A stretch of DNA of 64,000 bases from Aureimonas sp. OT7. Lineage in GTDB: Bacteria; Pseudomonadota; Alphaproteobacteria; Rhizobiales; Rhizobiaceae. The position numbers and the translations under genes were made by a program. The notes below the pieces were generated by a model that had not been told where the DNA came from, ran no database searches, and saw only the letters and a program-made list of their open reading frames with translations. The DNA lies in contig NZ_CP062167.1 in the NCBI RefSeq assembly GCF_014844055.1, forward strand, positions 3,385,501 through 3,449,500, read 5' to 3'. Below, in pieces: positions 19,954 to 28,138 of this stretch. Positions within the stretch are counted from its first letter, which is position 1, and each line of letters begins with the position of its first letter.

Positions 19954-20832
19954 CTAACGGCGCAGGAGCTTCCAGAAATTCAGGGCCGTGGGCGGCGTTC
20001 GCTGGGCCGCATAGGCCACCGCCAGCGGTATCCCGGCATGGGCGTCGGAAAGCGGCCGGTAGACCACGCCGGCAAGGCCGATGCATCTCATGGATTCCGG
20101 CATCAGGGATATGCCAAGCGCCGCGGAAACGAGCGACAGGATCGAGGCGATATGCGGCGCTTCGCGTCCGATGCGCGGCTCGAAGCCGGCTTCGCGGCAC
20201 AGATCCAGCGTAACGTCTCGCAAGCCCCGCCCCACCTCGCGCGGGGTCAGGATCAAGGGATCGTTCCGCAGGTCGATCAGCCTCAGCGTACTCCCTGAAG
20301 CCAGCGGGTGCCCTTCCGGAAGCGCGGCCATCAGCCGCTCGTCGATCACGGTGCGGAGGGTCAAAGTCGGGCGGTCCAGCCCGGCCGGCCGCACCAGCGC
20401 GATATCCAGTCGCCCTTCATCGATATGGCGGACCAGTTCCAGCGAATTAGCCTCTTCGATCCGCAATGCCACATCCGGGTAGAGCTGGCCGAAGCACCGG
20501 ATACCGTCGGGCACGATCGGATTCAGCGCGGCGGTGGAGGTCATGCCGATGGCAAGCCTTCCGCCTTCTCCGCGCGCGGCCCTGCGGGCCGCCTTGGCGG
20601 CCTCGTGGGCTCGGTCCGGCATGCCGCCCACGCCATCCAGAAATGCCCGTCCCGCCTCCGTCAGTTCGGCCCCGTGCGGACGACGATAGAACAGGGCGGC
20701 GCCTATTTCCCGCTCCAGGTCCTTGATCTGCATGCTCAGCGGCGGCTGCCCGATGCCGAGCCGCTCGGCGGCGCGGGTGAAGTTGCCTTCCTGTGCCACC
20801 GCCAGGAAGTAACGGATGTGGCGCAGTTCCAT
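19954..20832 (-). CDS. LysR-family transcriptional regulator
   Basis: A 292-residue LTTR. I start it at MELRHIRYFLAVAQEGNFTR rather than 36 bases upstream, because the family N-terminus is M-E-L-R-x-L/I-R-Y-F and the longer form reads through the probable operator. The HTH continues as RLGIGQPPLSMQIKDLE. It is divergent from the MFS gene at 20918; the 85 bp between them holds an ATATA-N5-TATAT palindrome. The arrangement predicts control of the carrier and of itself. Of the two LysR proteins in this region, either could be the RipR-like itaconate regulator. Confidence 0.92.
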   Translation of the reverse strand: MELRHIRYFLAVAQEGNFTRAAERLGIGQPPLSMQIKDLEREIGAALFYRRPHGAELTEAGRAFLDGVGGMPDRAHEAAKAARRAARGEGGRLAIGMTSTAALNPIVPDGIRCFGQLYPDVALRIEEANSLELVRHIDEGRLDIALVRPAGLDRPTLTLRTVIDERLMAALPEGHPLASGSTLRLIDLRNDPLILTPREVGRGLRDVTLDLCREAGFEPRIGREAPHIASILSLVSAALGISLMPESMRCIGLAGVVYRPLSDAHAGIPLAVAYAAQRTPPTALNFWKLLRR

Positions 20833-20835
20833 CCC

Positions 20836-20850
20836 ATATATTCCGTATAT
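20836..20850. promoter_or_regulatory. Probable LysR operator
   Basis: The sequence ATATATTCCGTATAT has perfect 5-bp arms (ATATA/TATAT) around TTCCG and matches the T-N11-A box of LysR-type regulators. It lies 4 bases upstream of the LysR start in the divergent region with the MFS gene. An additional half site, CCATATATTA, occurs at 20866-20875. Binding is inferred. Confidence 0.6.
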
Positions 20851-20917
20851 CGCAAAAACCCTTTCCATATATTAGCCGCATGGAGGCCATCGGGATATAC
20901 CGGTGACAGAGGTTTCG

Positions 20918-22168
20918 ATGTCACAGCTCACTGCGTCTTCCGTAGTTTCCGTCCAGGCCATGCCGCAGGGCCAGCCGGGCGAAGGCTGGATCCGGTCCGG
21001 CACGGTGGAGCATCGCCGCGCCGGAATGGCCCTTTTCCTCGCGGGTTTTGCAAGCTTTTCGCTCATCTATTGCGTCCAGCCCCTGCTGCCTTCCTTCGCC
21101 GAGGATTTCGGCATCGGGGCCGCGCGGAGCTCCCTCGCCTTGTCGCTGACCACCGGGCTGCTCGCCTTTTCGATCATGGCCGCAGGCGCCCTGTCGCAGG
21201 CCGTCGGACGGCGCGAATTGATGTTCGCATCCATGCTGCTTGCCGCCGCGCTCAATCTGGCCGCGGCCTTCGCACCCGGCTGGAACGGCTTTCTGGCGGC
21301 ACGCGCGCTGGAAGGGATCGTGCTTGGCGGTGTGCCGGCCGTGGCCATGGCCTGGCTGGCGGAAGAAATACACCCGTCCCATCTGGGACGGACCATGGGC
21401 CTCTACGTCGCCGGCACCGCCTTCGGCGCGATGATCGGTCGTGTCGGCATGGGGCTGATGACGGAAATCACCTCCTGGCGCGTGGCGCTGGCAACGCTGG
21501 GAATCCTGTGCATTCTCTCGGCCATCGGTTTCCTGATGCTGCTGCCGCGGTCCCGAAACTTCGTTCCACAGCCCGGCCTGTCCCTGCAATTTCACCTTCG
21601 CGCCTGGGGCGACCACCTGCGCAACCGCAACCTGTGGCGTCCCTACGCCACCGGCGCCATCCTGACAGGCGTATTCGTCACACTGTTCAACTACGCTACA
21701 TTCCGGCTGGCAGGCGCACCGTTCGGCTTCGACCAGACACAGATCAGCTTCATTTTCCTGGCCTTCGCCATCGGCTGCGTGTCCTCGACATTGGCGGGGC
21801 GGCTGGTAGGCCGGTTCGGCCGCCGCACCATGCTGGTGGCCGGCTTCGCGATCATGCTCGCCGGGGTCGGGCTGACGCTGTCGGCCGCCCTGCCGGTCAT
21901 CATCCTCGGCATCGTGCTGGTGACCGTCGGCTTCTTCATCAACCACTCGGTCACGAGCAGCAGCGTGGGGCCGTTGGCCGGGCGCAACCGGGGCCACGCG
22001 GCATCGCTTTACCTGTTGTTCTACTATCTGGGCGCCAGCATCATTGGCTGGCTCGGCGGGTGGTTCTGGCAAGCGGGCGGCTGGCCCGCCGTCGTCGGAC
22101 TGACAGCCGCGCTGACCCTGTCGGGCCTCGTCCTTTCCGTCGCTACACCGACCGCCGCGCGCGGCTGA
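20918..22168 (+). CDS. MFS transporter (YnfM/CynX-like)
   Basis: A 416-residue major facilitator with 12 predicted helices. After a hydrophilic head the first helix is AGMALFLAGFASFSLIYCVQP. The motif A-type loop between helices 2 and 3 reads GALSQAVGRRELMFAS, and a second copy in the other half reads GRLVGRFGRRTMLVAG. The ATG at 20918 has GAGG five to six bases upstream; a GTG at 20903 is an alternative. It is divergent from a LysR gene with a LysR box in between. Its 3' end overlaps the convergent lyase gene by 26 bp. A dicarboxylate or itaconate carrier role would replace the TRAP transporter found beside the Pseudomonas genes, but this is only a guess. Confidence 0.9.
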   Translation: MSQLTASSVVSVQAMPQGQPGEGWIRSGTVEHRRAGMALFLAGFASFSLIYCVQPLLPSFAEDFGIGAARSSLALSLTTGLLAFSIMAAGALSQAVGRRELMFASMLLAAALNLAAAFAPGWNGFLAARALEGIVLGGVPAVAMAWLAEEIHPSHLGRTMGLYVAGTAFGAMIGRVGMGLMTEITSWRVALATLGILCILSAIGFLMLLPRSRNFVPQPGLSLQFHLRAWGDHLRNRNLWRPYATGAILTGVFVTLFNYATFRLAGAPFGFDQTQISFIFLAFAIGCVSSTLAGRLVGRFGRRTMLVAGFAIMLAGVGLTLSAALPVIILGIVLVTVGFFINHSVTSSSVGPLAGRNRGHAASLYLLFYYLGASIIGWLGGWFWQAGGWPAVVGLTAALTLSGLVLSVATPTAARG

Positions 22169-22931
22169 GAAGCGCCTCGGCACGCAGGCGCACGGGCGCG
22201 TCGACCATCGCTCCATCGACCTTGGACGCGCCATCGGCGGCAGCGACGACACGGCGGGCCCACGCGATCTCGGCCGCATCCGGCATCAGGCCGGCAAGAG
22301 CGGGCGCCACCTGACGCGGGTGGATCAGCAGCTTGCCACCAAAACCGAGTTCTCGCGCGTGGCGGGCATCGCTCTCGATGGCTGAGGCATCGTCGATGGC
22401 GGTCGTCACCCCGTCCAGCGGCGCTGCGATACCGGCCAGGCGCGAGGCCAGCACGATCTCGCATCGCGCGGCCGACAGCGCCTCACGCGTATGGGCGCAT
22501 CCGAGATCGGCGCAGAAATCGATGGAGCCGAACGCCAGCAGGACGACGCTGTCCAGGGCGGCCAGGGCTCGCGCGTCGGCCAGCCCGCGCGCGGTTTCCA
22601 CCAGCGCGATCACCGGCTTGTCGCCCAACGCGGCGGCAAACCCGCGTCCCATCTCGGCCTTCGGCACCATCACCGCCGCAATATCCAGCCCGGCAACCGC
22701 CGCCATGTCGGCGGCGTGCCACTGCGTGCCGGGTGCGTTCACCCGCACGATGATGGGCACGCTTCCGAACCCGGCGCGCAGCGCAGCGCGGGCTGCCTCC
22801 TTGTCGTCGGCGGCGACGGCATCCTCAAGGTCGATGATGATGGCGTCGGCACCGGATGCGGCTGCCTTCTCGAACCGCTCCGGGCGATTGCCCGGCACGA
22901 AAAGCGGCGCGGCAAGCTGCAGGCGCGTCAT
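22143..22931 (-). CDS. CitE-like / HpcH-HpaI lyase, candidate citramalyl-CoA lyase
   Basis: A 262-residue TIM-barrel lyase of the CitE/malyl-CoA lyase group. The N-terminus APLFVPGNRPERFEKAAASG is the CoA/substrate entry segment. The metal and substrate residues are seen in IIIDLEDAV, IIVRVNAPGTQW, ALVETARGL (Glu) and FGSIDFCADLG (Asp). KLLIHPRQV completes the barrel. It overlaps the acyl-CoA dehydrogenase stop by one base (TGATG). With the CoA-transferase and hydratase 9 kb away it would complete itaconate to pyruvate plus acetyl-CoA via (S)-citramalyl-CoA. Other CitE-type substrates, such as malyl-CoA, cannot be excluded. Confidence 0.87.
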   Translation of the reverse strand: MTRLQLAAPLFVPGNRPERFEKAAASGADAIIIDLEDAVAADDKEAARAALRAGFGSVPIIVRVNAPGTQWHAADMAAVAGLDIAAVMVPKAEMGRGFAAALGDKPVIALVETARGLADARALAALDSVVLLAFGSIDFCADLGCAHTREALSAARCEIVLASRLAGIAAPLDGVTTAIDDASAIESDARHARELGFGGKLLIHPRQVAPALAGLMPDAAEIAWARRVVAAADGASKVDGAMVDAPVRLRAEALLSRARRSV

Positions 22932-24094
22932 CAGAACGACCTCGGCAGGCCCAGGACATGCTCCGCCACATAGGAGAGGATCAGGTTGGTCGAGATAGGC
23001 GCGACCTGATAGAGACGCGTTTCGCGGAACTTGCGCTCGATGTCGTATTCGGCCGCGAAACCGAAGCCGCCATGGAACTGAAGACAGGCGTTCGCGGCCT
23101 CCCACGATGCCTTGGCCGCCAGATACTTGGCCATGTTGGCCTCGGTGCCGCAGGGCCGGTTCTCGTCATAGAGGCGGCAGGCCTCGAAGCGCATGAGGTT
23201 GGCGGCCTCGACCTCGATGAAGCTTTCGGCGATGGGAAACTGCACGCCCTGGTTCTGCCCGATCGGCCGGCCGAAAACGACCCGTTCCTTCGTGTAGGCC
23301 GTCACCTTGTCGATGAACCAGTAGCCGTCGCCGATGCATTCGGCCGCGATCAGCGCGCGCTCGGCGTTGAGGCCGGTGAGGATATACTTGAAACCCTGCC
23401 CCTCCTCTCCGATCAGGTTTTCCGCCGGGATTTCCAGATTGTCGAAGAACAGTTCGTTCGTCTCGTGGTTCACCATGTTCAGGATCGGCTGAACGCTCAT
23501 GCCGTTGCCGATGGCGTCCTTCAGGTCGACGATGAAGATCGACATGCCTTCGGACTTCTTCCTGACCTGATCGAGCGGCGTCGTCCGCGCCAGGAGGATC
23601 ATCAAGTCGGAATGCTGGATACGGGAAATCCAGACCTTCTGGCCATTGATGACGTAGCGGTCGCCCTTGCGGACGGCCGTCGTCTTGATCTTCGTCGTGT
23701 CGGTGCCTGTGGTCGGCTCCGTCACGCCCATGGACTGGAGGCGCAGCTCGCCGGCGGCGATGCGCGGCAGGTATTTCTGCTTCTGTTCGTCCGAGCCGTG
23801 CCGCACCAGCGTATTCATGTTGTACATCTGGCCATGGCACGCACCGGAATTGCCGCCGGCGCGGTTGATCTCCTCCATGATGACGGAGGCTTCCGTCAGG
23901 CCGAGGCCCGAGCCGCCGTATTCCTCGGGGATCAGCGCCGCCATCCAGCCGGCTCTGGTCAACGCATCGACGAAGGCTTCGGGATAGCCGCGCTCCTCGT
24001 CGATCTTGCGGTGGTACTCGGCCGGAAACTCCGCGCACAGGGCGCGCACGGCCTCGCGGATGTCCGTAAACTGCTCGCTTCCCACCGTCTTCAT
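22931..24094 (-). CDS. Acyl-CoA dehydrogenase family protein
   Basis: An FAD-dependent acyl-CoA dehydrogenase of 387 residues with all four blocks in order: the N-terminal helical domain; the beta domain with GVTEPTTGTDTTKIKT (residues 124-139) and KVWISRI; the hinge; and the C-terminal helical domain ending in FHGGFGFAAEYDIERKFRE. At the position of the medium/short-chain catalytic Glu (IYEGT) it reads YQVAPIST, so that base is absent. A Glu at 245 in LNAERA matches the alternative site used by isovaleryl-CoA-type enzymes. An acyl-CoA dehydrogenase also accompanies the itaconate genes of Pseudomonas. The gene is upstream of, and coupled to, the lyase gene. Confidence 0.92.
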   Translation of the reverse strand: MKTVGSEQFTDIREAVRALCAEFPAEYHRKIDEERGYPEAFVDALTRAGWMAALIPEEYGGSGLGLTEASVIMEEINRAGGNSGACHGQMYNMNTLVRHGSDEQKQKYLPRIAAGELRLQSMGVTEPTTGTDTTKIKTTAVRKGDRYVINGQKVWISRIQHSDLMILLARTTPLDQVRKKSEGMSIFIVDLKDAIGNGMSVQPILNMVNHETNELFFDNLEIPAENLIGEEGQGFKYILTGLNAERALIAAECIGDGYWFIDKVTAYTKERVVFGRPIGQNQGVQFPIAESFIEVEAANLMRFEACRLYDENRPCGTEANMAKYLAAKASWEAANACLQFHGGFGFAAEYDIERKFRETRLYQVAPISTNLILSYVAEHVLGLPRSF

Positions 24095-24235
24095 GCCGTC
24101 TCCCCGCGAAAGGCTCGTGTGTTCGTTGCGGCGAGTGGTATCAAAGGGCGAAGGGCGGCACGAATAGACAATTGCGCGCCGCCATATAACTTTCCGCTAT
24201 GAAACGGGCCTTCCCGCCTGGTGCTTCGTCCGCCC

Positions 24236-25318
24236 TCAGATATTGGAGGCGCGGATCGCTTCGCAGACCGCGTCCGTCACCTCCTGCGTCGTGGCGCTGC
24301 CGCCGATGTCCGGGGTCATGACTCCGTCGCCCGTTACCGTCTCCACCGCCTGCATCAGGCGGGTCGCGGCCCTGCCTTCGCCTAGATGCTCCAGCATCTG
24401 CGCCGCCGTCCAGAATGTCGCAACCGGGTTGGCGATCCCCTTGCCCGTTATATCGAATGCCGAACCGTGGATCGGCTCGAACATCGAGGGATAGCGCCGC
24501 TCCGGATCGATGTTGGCAGTCGGCGCAACGCCGAGGCTGCCGGCCAGGGCGCCGGCGAGGTCGGACAGGATGTCGGCATGCAGGTTGGTGGCGACGATCG
24601 TATCCAGGCTTCGTGGATTGAGCGTCATGCGGACCGTCATCGCATCCACCAGCATCTTGTCCCAGGTCACGTCGGGAAATTCGGCCGCCACTTCCGCGGC
24701 GATCTCGTCCCACATCACCATGCCGTGGCGCTGCGCATTGGATTTGGTGACGACTGTCAGAAACTTCCTCGGCCGGGACCGGGCCAGGCGGAACGCGTAT
24801 CGCATGATGCGCGTCACCCCGACCCGGGTGAAGATGGCGACTTCCGTTCCCACTTCCTCCGGAAGGCCCTTATGGGCGCGCCCGCCATGGCCGGAATACT
24901 CGCCCTCGGAATTTTCCCGCACGATCACCCAGTCGAGGTCGCCGGGGCCGACGCCGGCCAGCGGAGACACGATGCCGGGCAGAATCCGCGTCGGCCGCAC
25001 ATTGGCATATTGGTCGAAGCCCTGGCAGATCGGCAGCCGCAGGCCCCACAGGGTGATATGGTCCGGCACGTCCGGCGCTCCGACGGCGCCGAAGAAGATC
25101 GCATCATAGGCTTTCAGCGTGTCGATGCCGTCATCCGGCATCATGCGGCCATTGGCCTTGTAATAGGCCGAGCCCCAATCGAACTGCGTGACGTCGAGCC
25201 TGAACGTGCCCTCGCGCCGCTCCAGGGATTCCAGAGCCTGCAATCCGGCCGCGATGACTTCCGGGCCGATCCCATCCGCCGGGATCGCTGCGATCTTGTA
25301 CGTATTCAACTTGTTCAT
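24236..25318 (-). CDS. Tartrate dehydrogenase / D-malate dehydrogenase (isopropylmalate dehydrogenase family)
   Basis: An NAD-dependent beta-decarboxylating hydroxyacid dehydrogenase of 360 residues. The start MNKLNTYKIAAIPADGIGPEV fits the family. Substrate-binding residues include ANVRPTRILPG and WVIVRENSEGEYSGHGGR. The metal site is carried by VDAMTVRMTLNPRSLD and TNLHADILSDLAG, and the NAD site by EPIHGSAFDITGKGIANP. The loop VRENSEGEYSG is typical of TtuC/DmlA rather than LeuB. It sits 17 bp after the second Bug gene in the same direction, giving a binding protein plus dehydrogenase pair for a hydroxy-dicarboxylate. Confidence 0.9.
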   Translation of the reverse strand: MNKLNTYKIAAIPADGIGPEVIAAGLQALESLERREGTFRLDVTQFDWGSAYYKANGRMMPDDGIDTLKAYDAIFFGAVGAPDVPDHITLWGLRLPICQGFDQYANVRPTRILPGIVSPLAGVGPGDLDWVIVRENSEGEYSGHGGRAHKGLPEEVGTEVAIFTRVGVTRIMRYAFRLARSRPRKFLTVVTKSNAQRHGMVMWDEIAAEVAAEFPDVTWDKMLVDAMTVRMTLNPRSLDTIVATNLHADILSDLAGALAGSLGVAPTANIDPERRYPSMFEPIHGSAFDITGKGIANPVATFWTAAQMLEHLGEGRAATRLMQAVETVTGDGVMTPDIGGSATTQEVTDAVCEAIRASNI

Positions 25319-25335
25319 CCCTCGTCCCTGGCCCT

Positions 25336-26298
25336 TTACTGGGCCGGCGTTTCCAAAGAGCCGATCAGCCGTGTCCACCGCTCGACCTCTGATCTGAAAT
25401 GCGTATCCAGCGCTTCCGGCGTGGCCGCCTCGTCGGCTACGGGTACGGTGCCCAGAGCCGCGAAGCGCTCCTTTACGGTGGCGTCATGAAGCGCGGTGCG
25501 CAGCGCCTCCGCCAGCCGATGGCGGATATCGTCCGGCGTTCCGGCCGGCGCCCACAGCGCATGCCAGGCGGTGATCTCGAAACCGTCGACGCCGCTTTCC
25601 GCAACGGTCGGCAGGTCGGGAAACCGGTCGATGCGCGTACGCGTCGTCACCGCATAGGGCTTTACCTCGCCGCTTTCGATCTGGTTCGCCGTGTTGGTGG
25701 TCTGGTCGCACATGAGGTCGATCTGGCCTCCCATAAGATCCGTCATGGCCGGGCCGGTCCCCTTGTAGGGAACGACGACCATCTCGGCCCCCAGCGCATC
25801 CGAAAGCAACATGCCGCACAGATCGGACACGGCCCCCACGCCCGCCGTCCCGAAGCTCAACGCCTCTCCGCCCCGAAGAGCCTCGATCAGGCCTGCGATA
25901 TCGGCGGCGGGCAGGTCCTTTCGCCCGACGATCGCCATAGGCACCTCGGTAATAAGGCCAATGGACGAAAAGTCGCTCGTCGGTTCGTATGGCAGTTGCG
26001 GATAGAGCGCCGAGAATGTCGCGACCCCGACATGGTACAGCAGCAGCGTGTACCCGTCCGGAGCGGCCCGCGCGGCCTGCCCCGCCCCCAGGGAGCCGCC
26101 TGCTCCACCGAGGTTCTCCACCAGCACCTGCTGGCCGAGCGTTTCTCCCATCGATTGGGCGACAAGCCGCGCCACCGTGTCGCTCGGCCCTCCCGCGGCC
26201 GCCGGCACGATGATCGTGATGGGTTTGTCGGGAAATGCCCATGCCGGTCCCGCCAGTACCAGCGCCGCCAAAGCAGAGCCTGCCATTATCGCCTTCAT
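25336..26298 (-). CDS. TctC/Bug-family solute-binding protein
   Basis: Periplasmic carboxylate-binding protein of 320 residues. The start MKAIMAGSALAALVLAGPA is preceded by GGGAGG about 10 bases away and gives a signal peptide ending PAWA. The mature part shows FPDKPITIIVPAAAGGPSD, the pocket loop VENLGGAGGSL, and PYKGTGPAMTDLMGGQIDL. It is the first gene of a unit with the tartrate/D-malate dehydrogenase and is divergent from the GntR gene at 26469, with a palindrome in the shared promoter. No TctAB membrane subunits are present in the window. Confidence 0.92.
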   Translation of the reverse strand: MKAIMAGSALAALVLAGPAWAFPDKPITIIVPAAAGGPSDTVARLVAQSMGETLGQQVLVENLGGAGGSLGAGQAARAAPDGYTLLLYHVGVATFSALYPQLPYEPTSDFSSIGLITEVPMAIVGRKDLPAADIAGLIEALRGGEALSFGTAGVGAVSDLCGMLLSDALGAEMVVVPYKGTGPAMTDLMGGQIDLMCDQTTNTANQIESGEVKPYAVTTRTRIDRFPDLPTVAESGVDGFEITAWHALWAPAGTPDDIRHRLAEALRTALHDATVKERFAALGTVPVADEAATPEALDTHFRSEVERWTRLIGSLETPAQ

Positions 26299-26340
26299 CC
26301 ATGATCCTCCCGACCCGGAGCCGGTTGTCCGGCTTCTATG

Positions 26341-26360
26341 CATACTTGCATGCATGTTTG
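26341..26360. promoter_or_regulatory. Probable GntR operator between Bug gene and regulator
   Basis: The 20-mer CATACTTGCATGCATGTTTG matches its own reverse complement at 16 of 20 positions and is centred on TGCATGCA. It lies about 43 bp upstream of the Bug start and 109 bp upstream of the divergent GntR gene. A regulator-binding site is inferred from symmetry and position; it differs from the YTGTNNACAR boxes further right. Confidence 0.55.
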
Positions 26361-26468
26361 AATTTATGTTGATAGGGATTGCCCGCCGTTGTCAATCCGG
26401 TATCGATCCGCTTTGATCCTGCCTTCGGATCCCGGAGCGTCACGGCGCTGCACAACCGATGGAACACA

Positions 26469-27206
26469 ATGCCCCGTCCCCCAAAGTCCGGTTCTGCGTC
26501 GCCGCTCTCGTATCGCCTGGGGAAGACGTCGGAAGACACGCCGGGCGCCGGCCTTGCGAATGCCGCCTATACGGCGATCAAGGAGGCGATCCGATCCAAC
26601 CGCTTCGAACCCGGATATCATGCCGGCGAAGTGGAGATCGCCCGCCAGCTCGGCATGAGCCGCACTCCGGTCCATCAGGCAATGGCGCGCCTTCAGGAAG
26701 AAGGTCTCGTGCGGATACAGCCCAAGCGCGGCATCCTGATCTGTGGCCTGTCCCCCGCCGAACTTGCCGATGCCTACGAGATCGTGGTGGCGCTGGAGGG
26801 CGCGGCGGCCGAGCGTCTCGCCGGGCAGCCGGTGGAAACCCGGCGGGCAACGGCCGACAAGCTGGCGGCCCTGACCGATCGAATGGAAGCGGCGTTGCAG
26901 GACGACGACCTGACGGGCTGGGCGGCCGCCGACGAAGAGTTCCACGAAACCCTTGTCGTTGGCTGCGGCAATACCCGGCTGCGAAGAATGGCCGGCACGA
27001 TCGAGGACCAGTTGCATCGCGCGCGCATGTTCACCCTGAAACTCCGCCCCTTGCCGGTTGACTCCGCCGGGCAGCACCGCGCGATCGTCGACGCGCTGCG
27101 GGGTGGCGACGCCGCTGCGGCGCGGGAAGCGGCGGCGTCGCATCGCCGGGCAGCCTGCGCTGCGATACTGCCGCTCGTGCGCAAACTCGGCCTGTCGCGC
27201 CTCTAA
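26469..27206 (+). CDS. GntR-family regulator with FCD effector domain
   Basis: A 245-residue transcription factor. I start it at MPRPPKSGSASPL; a longer frame opens at 26379. The winged HTH is AAYTAIKEAIRSNRFEPGYH, then EIARQLGMSRTPVHQAMARLQEEGL. The helical FCD domain shows the metal-binding pattern as DEEFHETLVVGCGN and GQHRAIVDAL and SHRRAAC (Asp/His residues). FCD regulators commonly sense small carboxylates. It is divergent from the Bug-dehydrogenase pair, which is the likely target. Confidence 0.9.
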   Translation: MPRPPKSGSASPLSYRLGKTSEDTPGAGLANAAYTAIKEAIRSNRFEPGYHAGEVEIARQLGMSRTPVHQAMARLQEEGLVRIQPKRGILICGLSPAELADAYEIVVALEGAAAERLAGQPVETRRATADKLAALTDRMEAALQDDDLTGWAAADEEFHETLVVGCGNTRLRRMAGTIEDQLHRARMFTLKLRPLPVDSAGQHRAIVDALRGGDAAAAREAAASHRRAACAAILPLVRKLGLSRL

Positions 27207-27216
27207 GTCCCTTGAA

Positions 27217-27226
27217 TTGTCGACAG
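27217..27226. promoter_or_regulatory. Regulon box 1 (YTGTNNACAR)
   Basis: TTGTCGACAG, followed directly by TTTTCA, lies 42 bp upstream of the SDR start. It is one of four occurrences of the same inverted repeat in this locus (others at 28057, 32854 and 39048). The form TTGT-NN-ACAA is typical of GntR/FCD operators. The GntR gene at 32126 is the best candidate to bind it. Confidence 0.65.
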
Positions 27227-27268
27227 TTTTCAATTCATGTGAATCATCGACGAAACTGGAGTCTGACG

Positions 27269-28009
27269 ATGTCGAATGCAATACAGCGGTCTGTTCTGGT
27301 CACCGGCGCGTCCCGCAATATCGGGCGGGAGATTGCGCTTGCCTTCGCACGCGACGGCGCTTTCGTACTCGTCCATGCCGGGCAGGACGAGACGGCCGCA
27401 AAGGAGACGGCCGATCTCGTCGAGCAGGCCGGAGGCAAGGCGGCAGTCGCCATCGGCGACCTGGCCGACCCTGAGACTCCTGCCAGGCTCGTGCACGAGG
27501 CGGTCCAGTCGTCCGGCCGGTTGGATGTCGTCGTCGCCAATGCGGCGATCAGGCCCGAAGCGAGTTTCGAGACATTGCGCTTCGAAGAATGGCGCCGGGT
27601 CATGGCGCTTGCGCTGGACAGCGTGTTTCTGCTGGCTCAGGCGGCGCTTCCTCACCTGCGGCAGGGCACCCATCCGTCCTTTATCGCCATCGGCGGCATG
27701 ACGGGCCAGAGCGGCGCCAAGGGCCGCCCCCACGTCGTGGCGGCCAAGGCCGGCGTATCTGGCCTCGTCAAGGCGCTCGCCCATGAGGTCGGCAACGACG
27801 GGATTACGGTCAATTGCGTTTCGCCCGGCCTGATACACACGCAGCGCCAGGGGCCGGAGCCTGCCCATCACGCGGAAAGGCGCAACCCGTTGCGGCGCCT
27901 TGGAACCGCGTCGGAAGTGGCCGCGGCCGTCCATATGCTGGCCGGTCCGGAGGCCCGCTTCATCACCGGCCAGACGCTTCATGTGAATGGGGGCGCGTTG
28001 ATGCCCTGA
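27269..28009 (+). CDS. Short-chain dehydrogenase/reductase with non-canonical active site
   Basis: A 246-residue FabG-like SDR. The start MSNAIQRSVLVTGASRNIG has CTGGAG eight bases upstream. The cofactor site is complete: VTGASRNIG (residues 11-19) and NAAI (91-94). The usual Ser-Tyr-Lys triad is not complete. The Ser position is Gly143 (IAIGGMTG) and the Tyr position is Val156 in RPHVVAAKAG, leaving Lys160 and a His at 155. The C-terminus (TGQTLHVNGGALMP) is ordinary. It is the first gene of the GntR-box locus. Reaction unknown; an oxidoreductase role for a hydroxy acid in this pathway is only suggested by context. Confidence 0.88.
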   Translation: MSNAIQRSVLVTGASRNIGREIALAFARDGAFVLVHAGQDETAAKETADLVEQAGGKAAVAIGDLADPETPARLVHEAVQSSGRLDVVVANAAIRPEASFETLRFEEWRRVMALALDSVFLLAQAALPHLRQGTHPSFIAIGGMTGQSGAKGRPHVVAAKAGVSGLVKALAHEVGNDGITVNCVSPGLIHTQRQGPEPAHHAERRNPLRRLGTASEVAAAVHMLAGPEARFITGQTLHVNGGALMP

Positions 28010-28056
28010 TATACCGCCACCTGCGGTGCACCGCACCACGGCCCGCAAATAGTAAT

Positions 28057-28066
28057 CTGTTGACAG
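28057..28066. promoter_or_regulatory. Regulon box 2 (YTGTNNACAR)
   Basis: CTGTTGACAG overlaps a TTGACA -35-like hexamer (28060-28065) upstream of the ABC-transporter operon and is followed by TTTTCA, as in box 1. Occupancy here would block the promoter, which suggests repression relieved by a ligand. Confidence 0.65.
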
Positions 28067-28138
28067 TTTTCAGTGCGAGTCCTAACGTCCCTGTCATGCA
28101 ACGCCGGAAGAAGCGATCGCATCACGGGAGGCAAGAAA

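Noticed and set aside
20308..22314. 668-residue open frame on the plus strand
   Set aside because: Covers antisense of a LysR gene and an alternative frame of the MFS gene; both real genes have full domain signatures.
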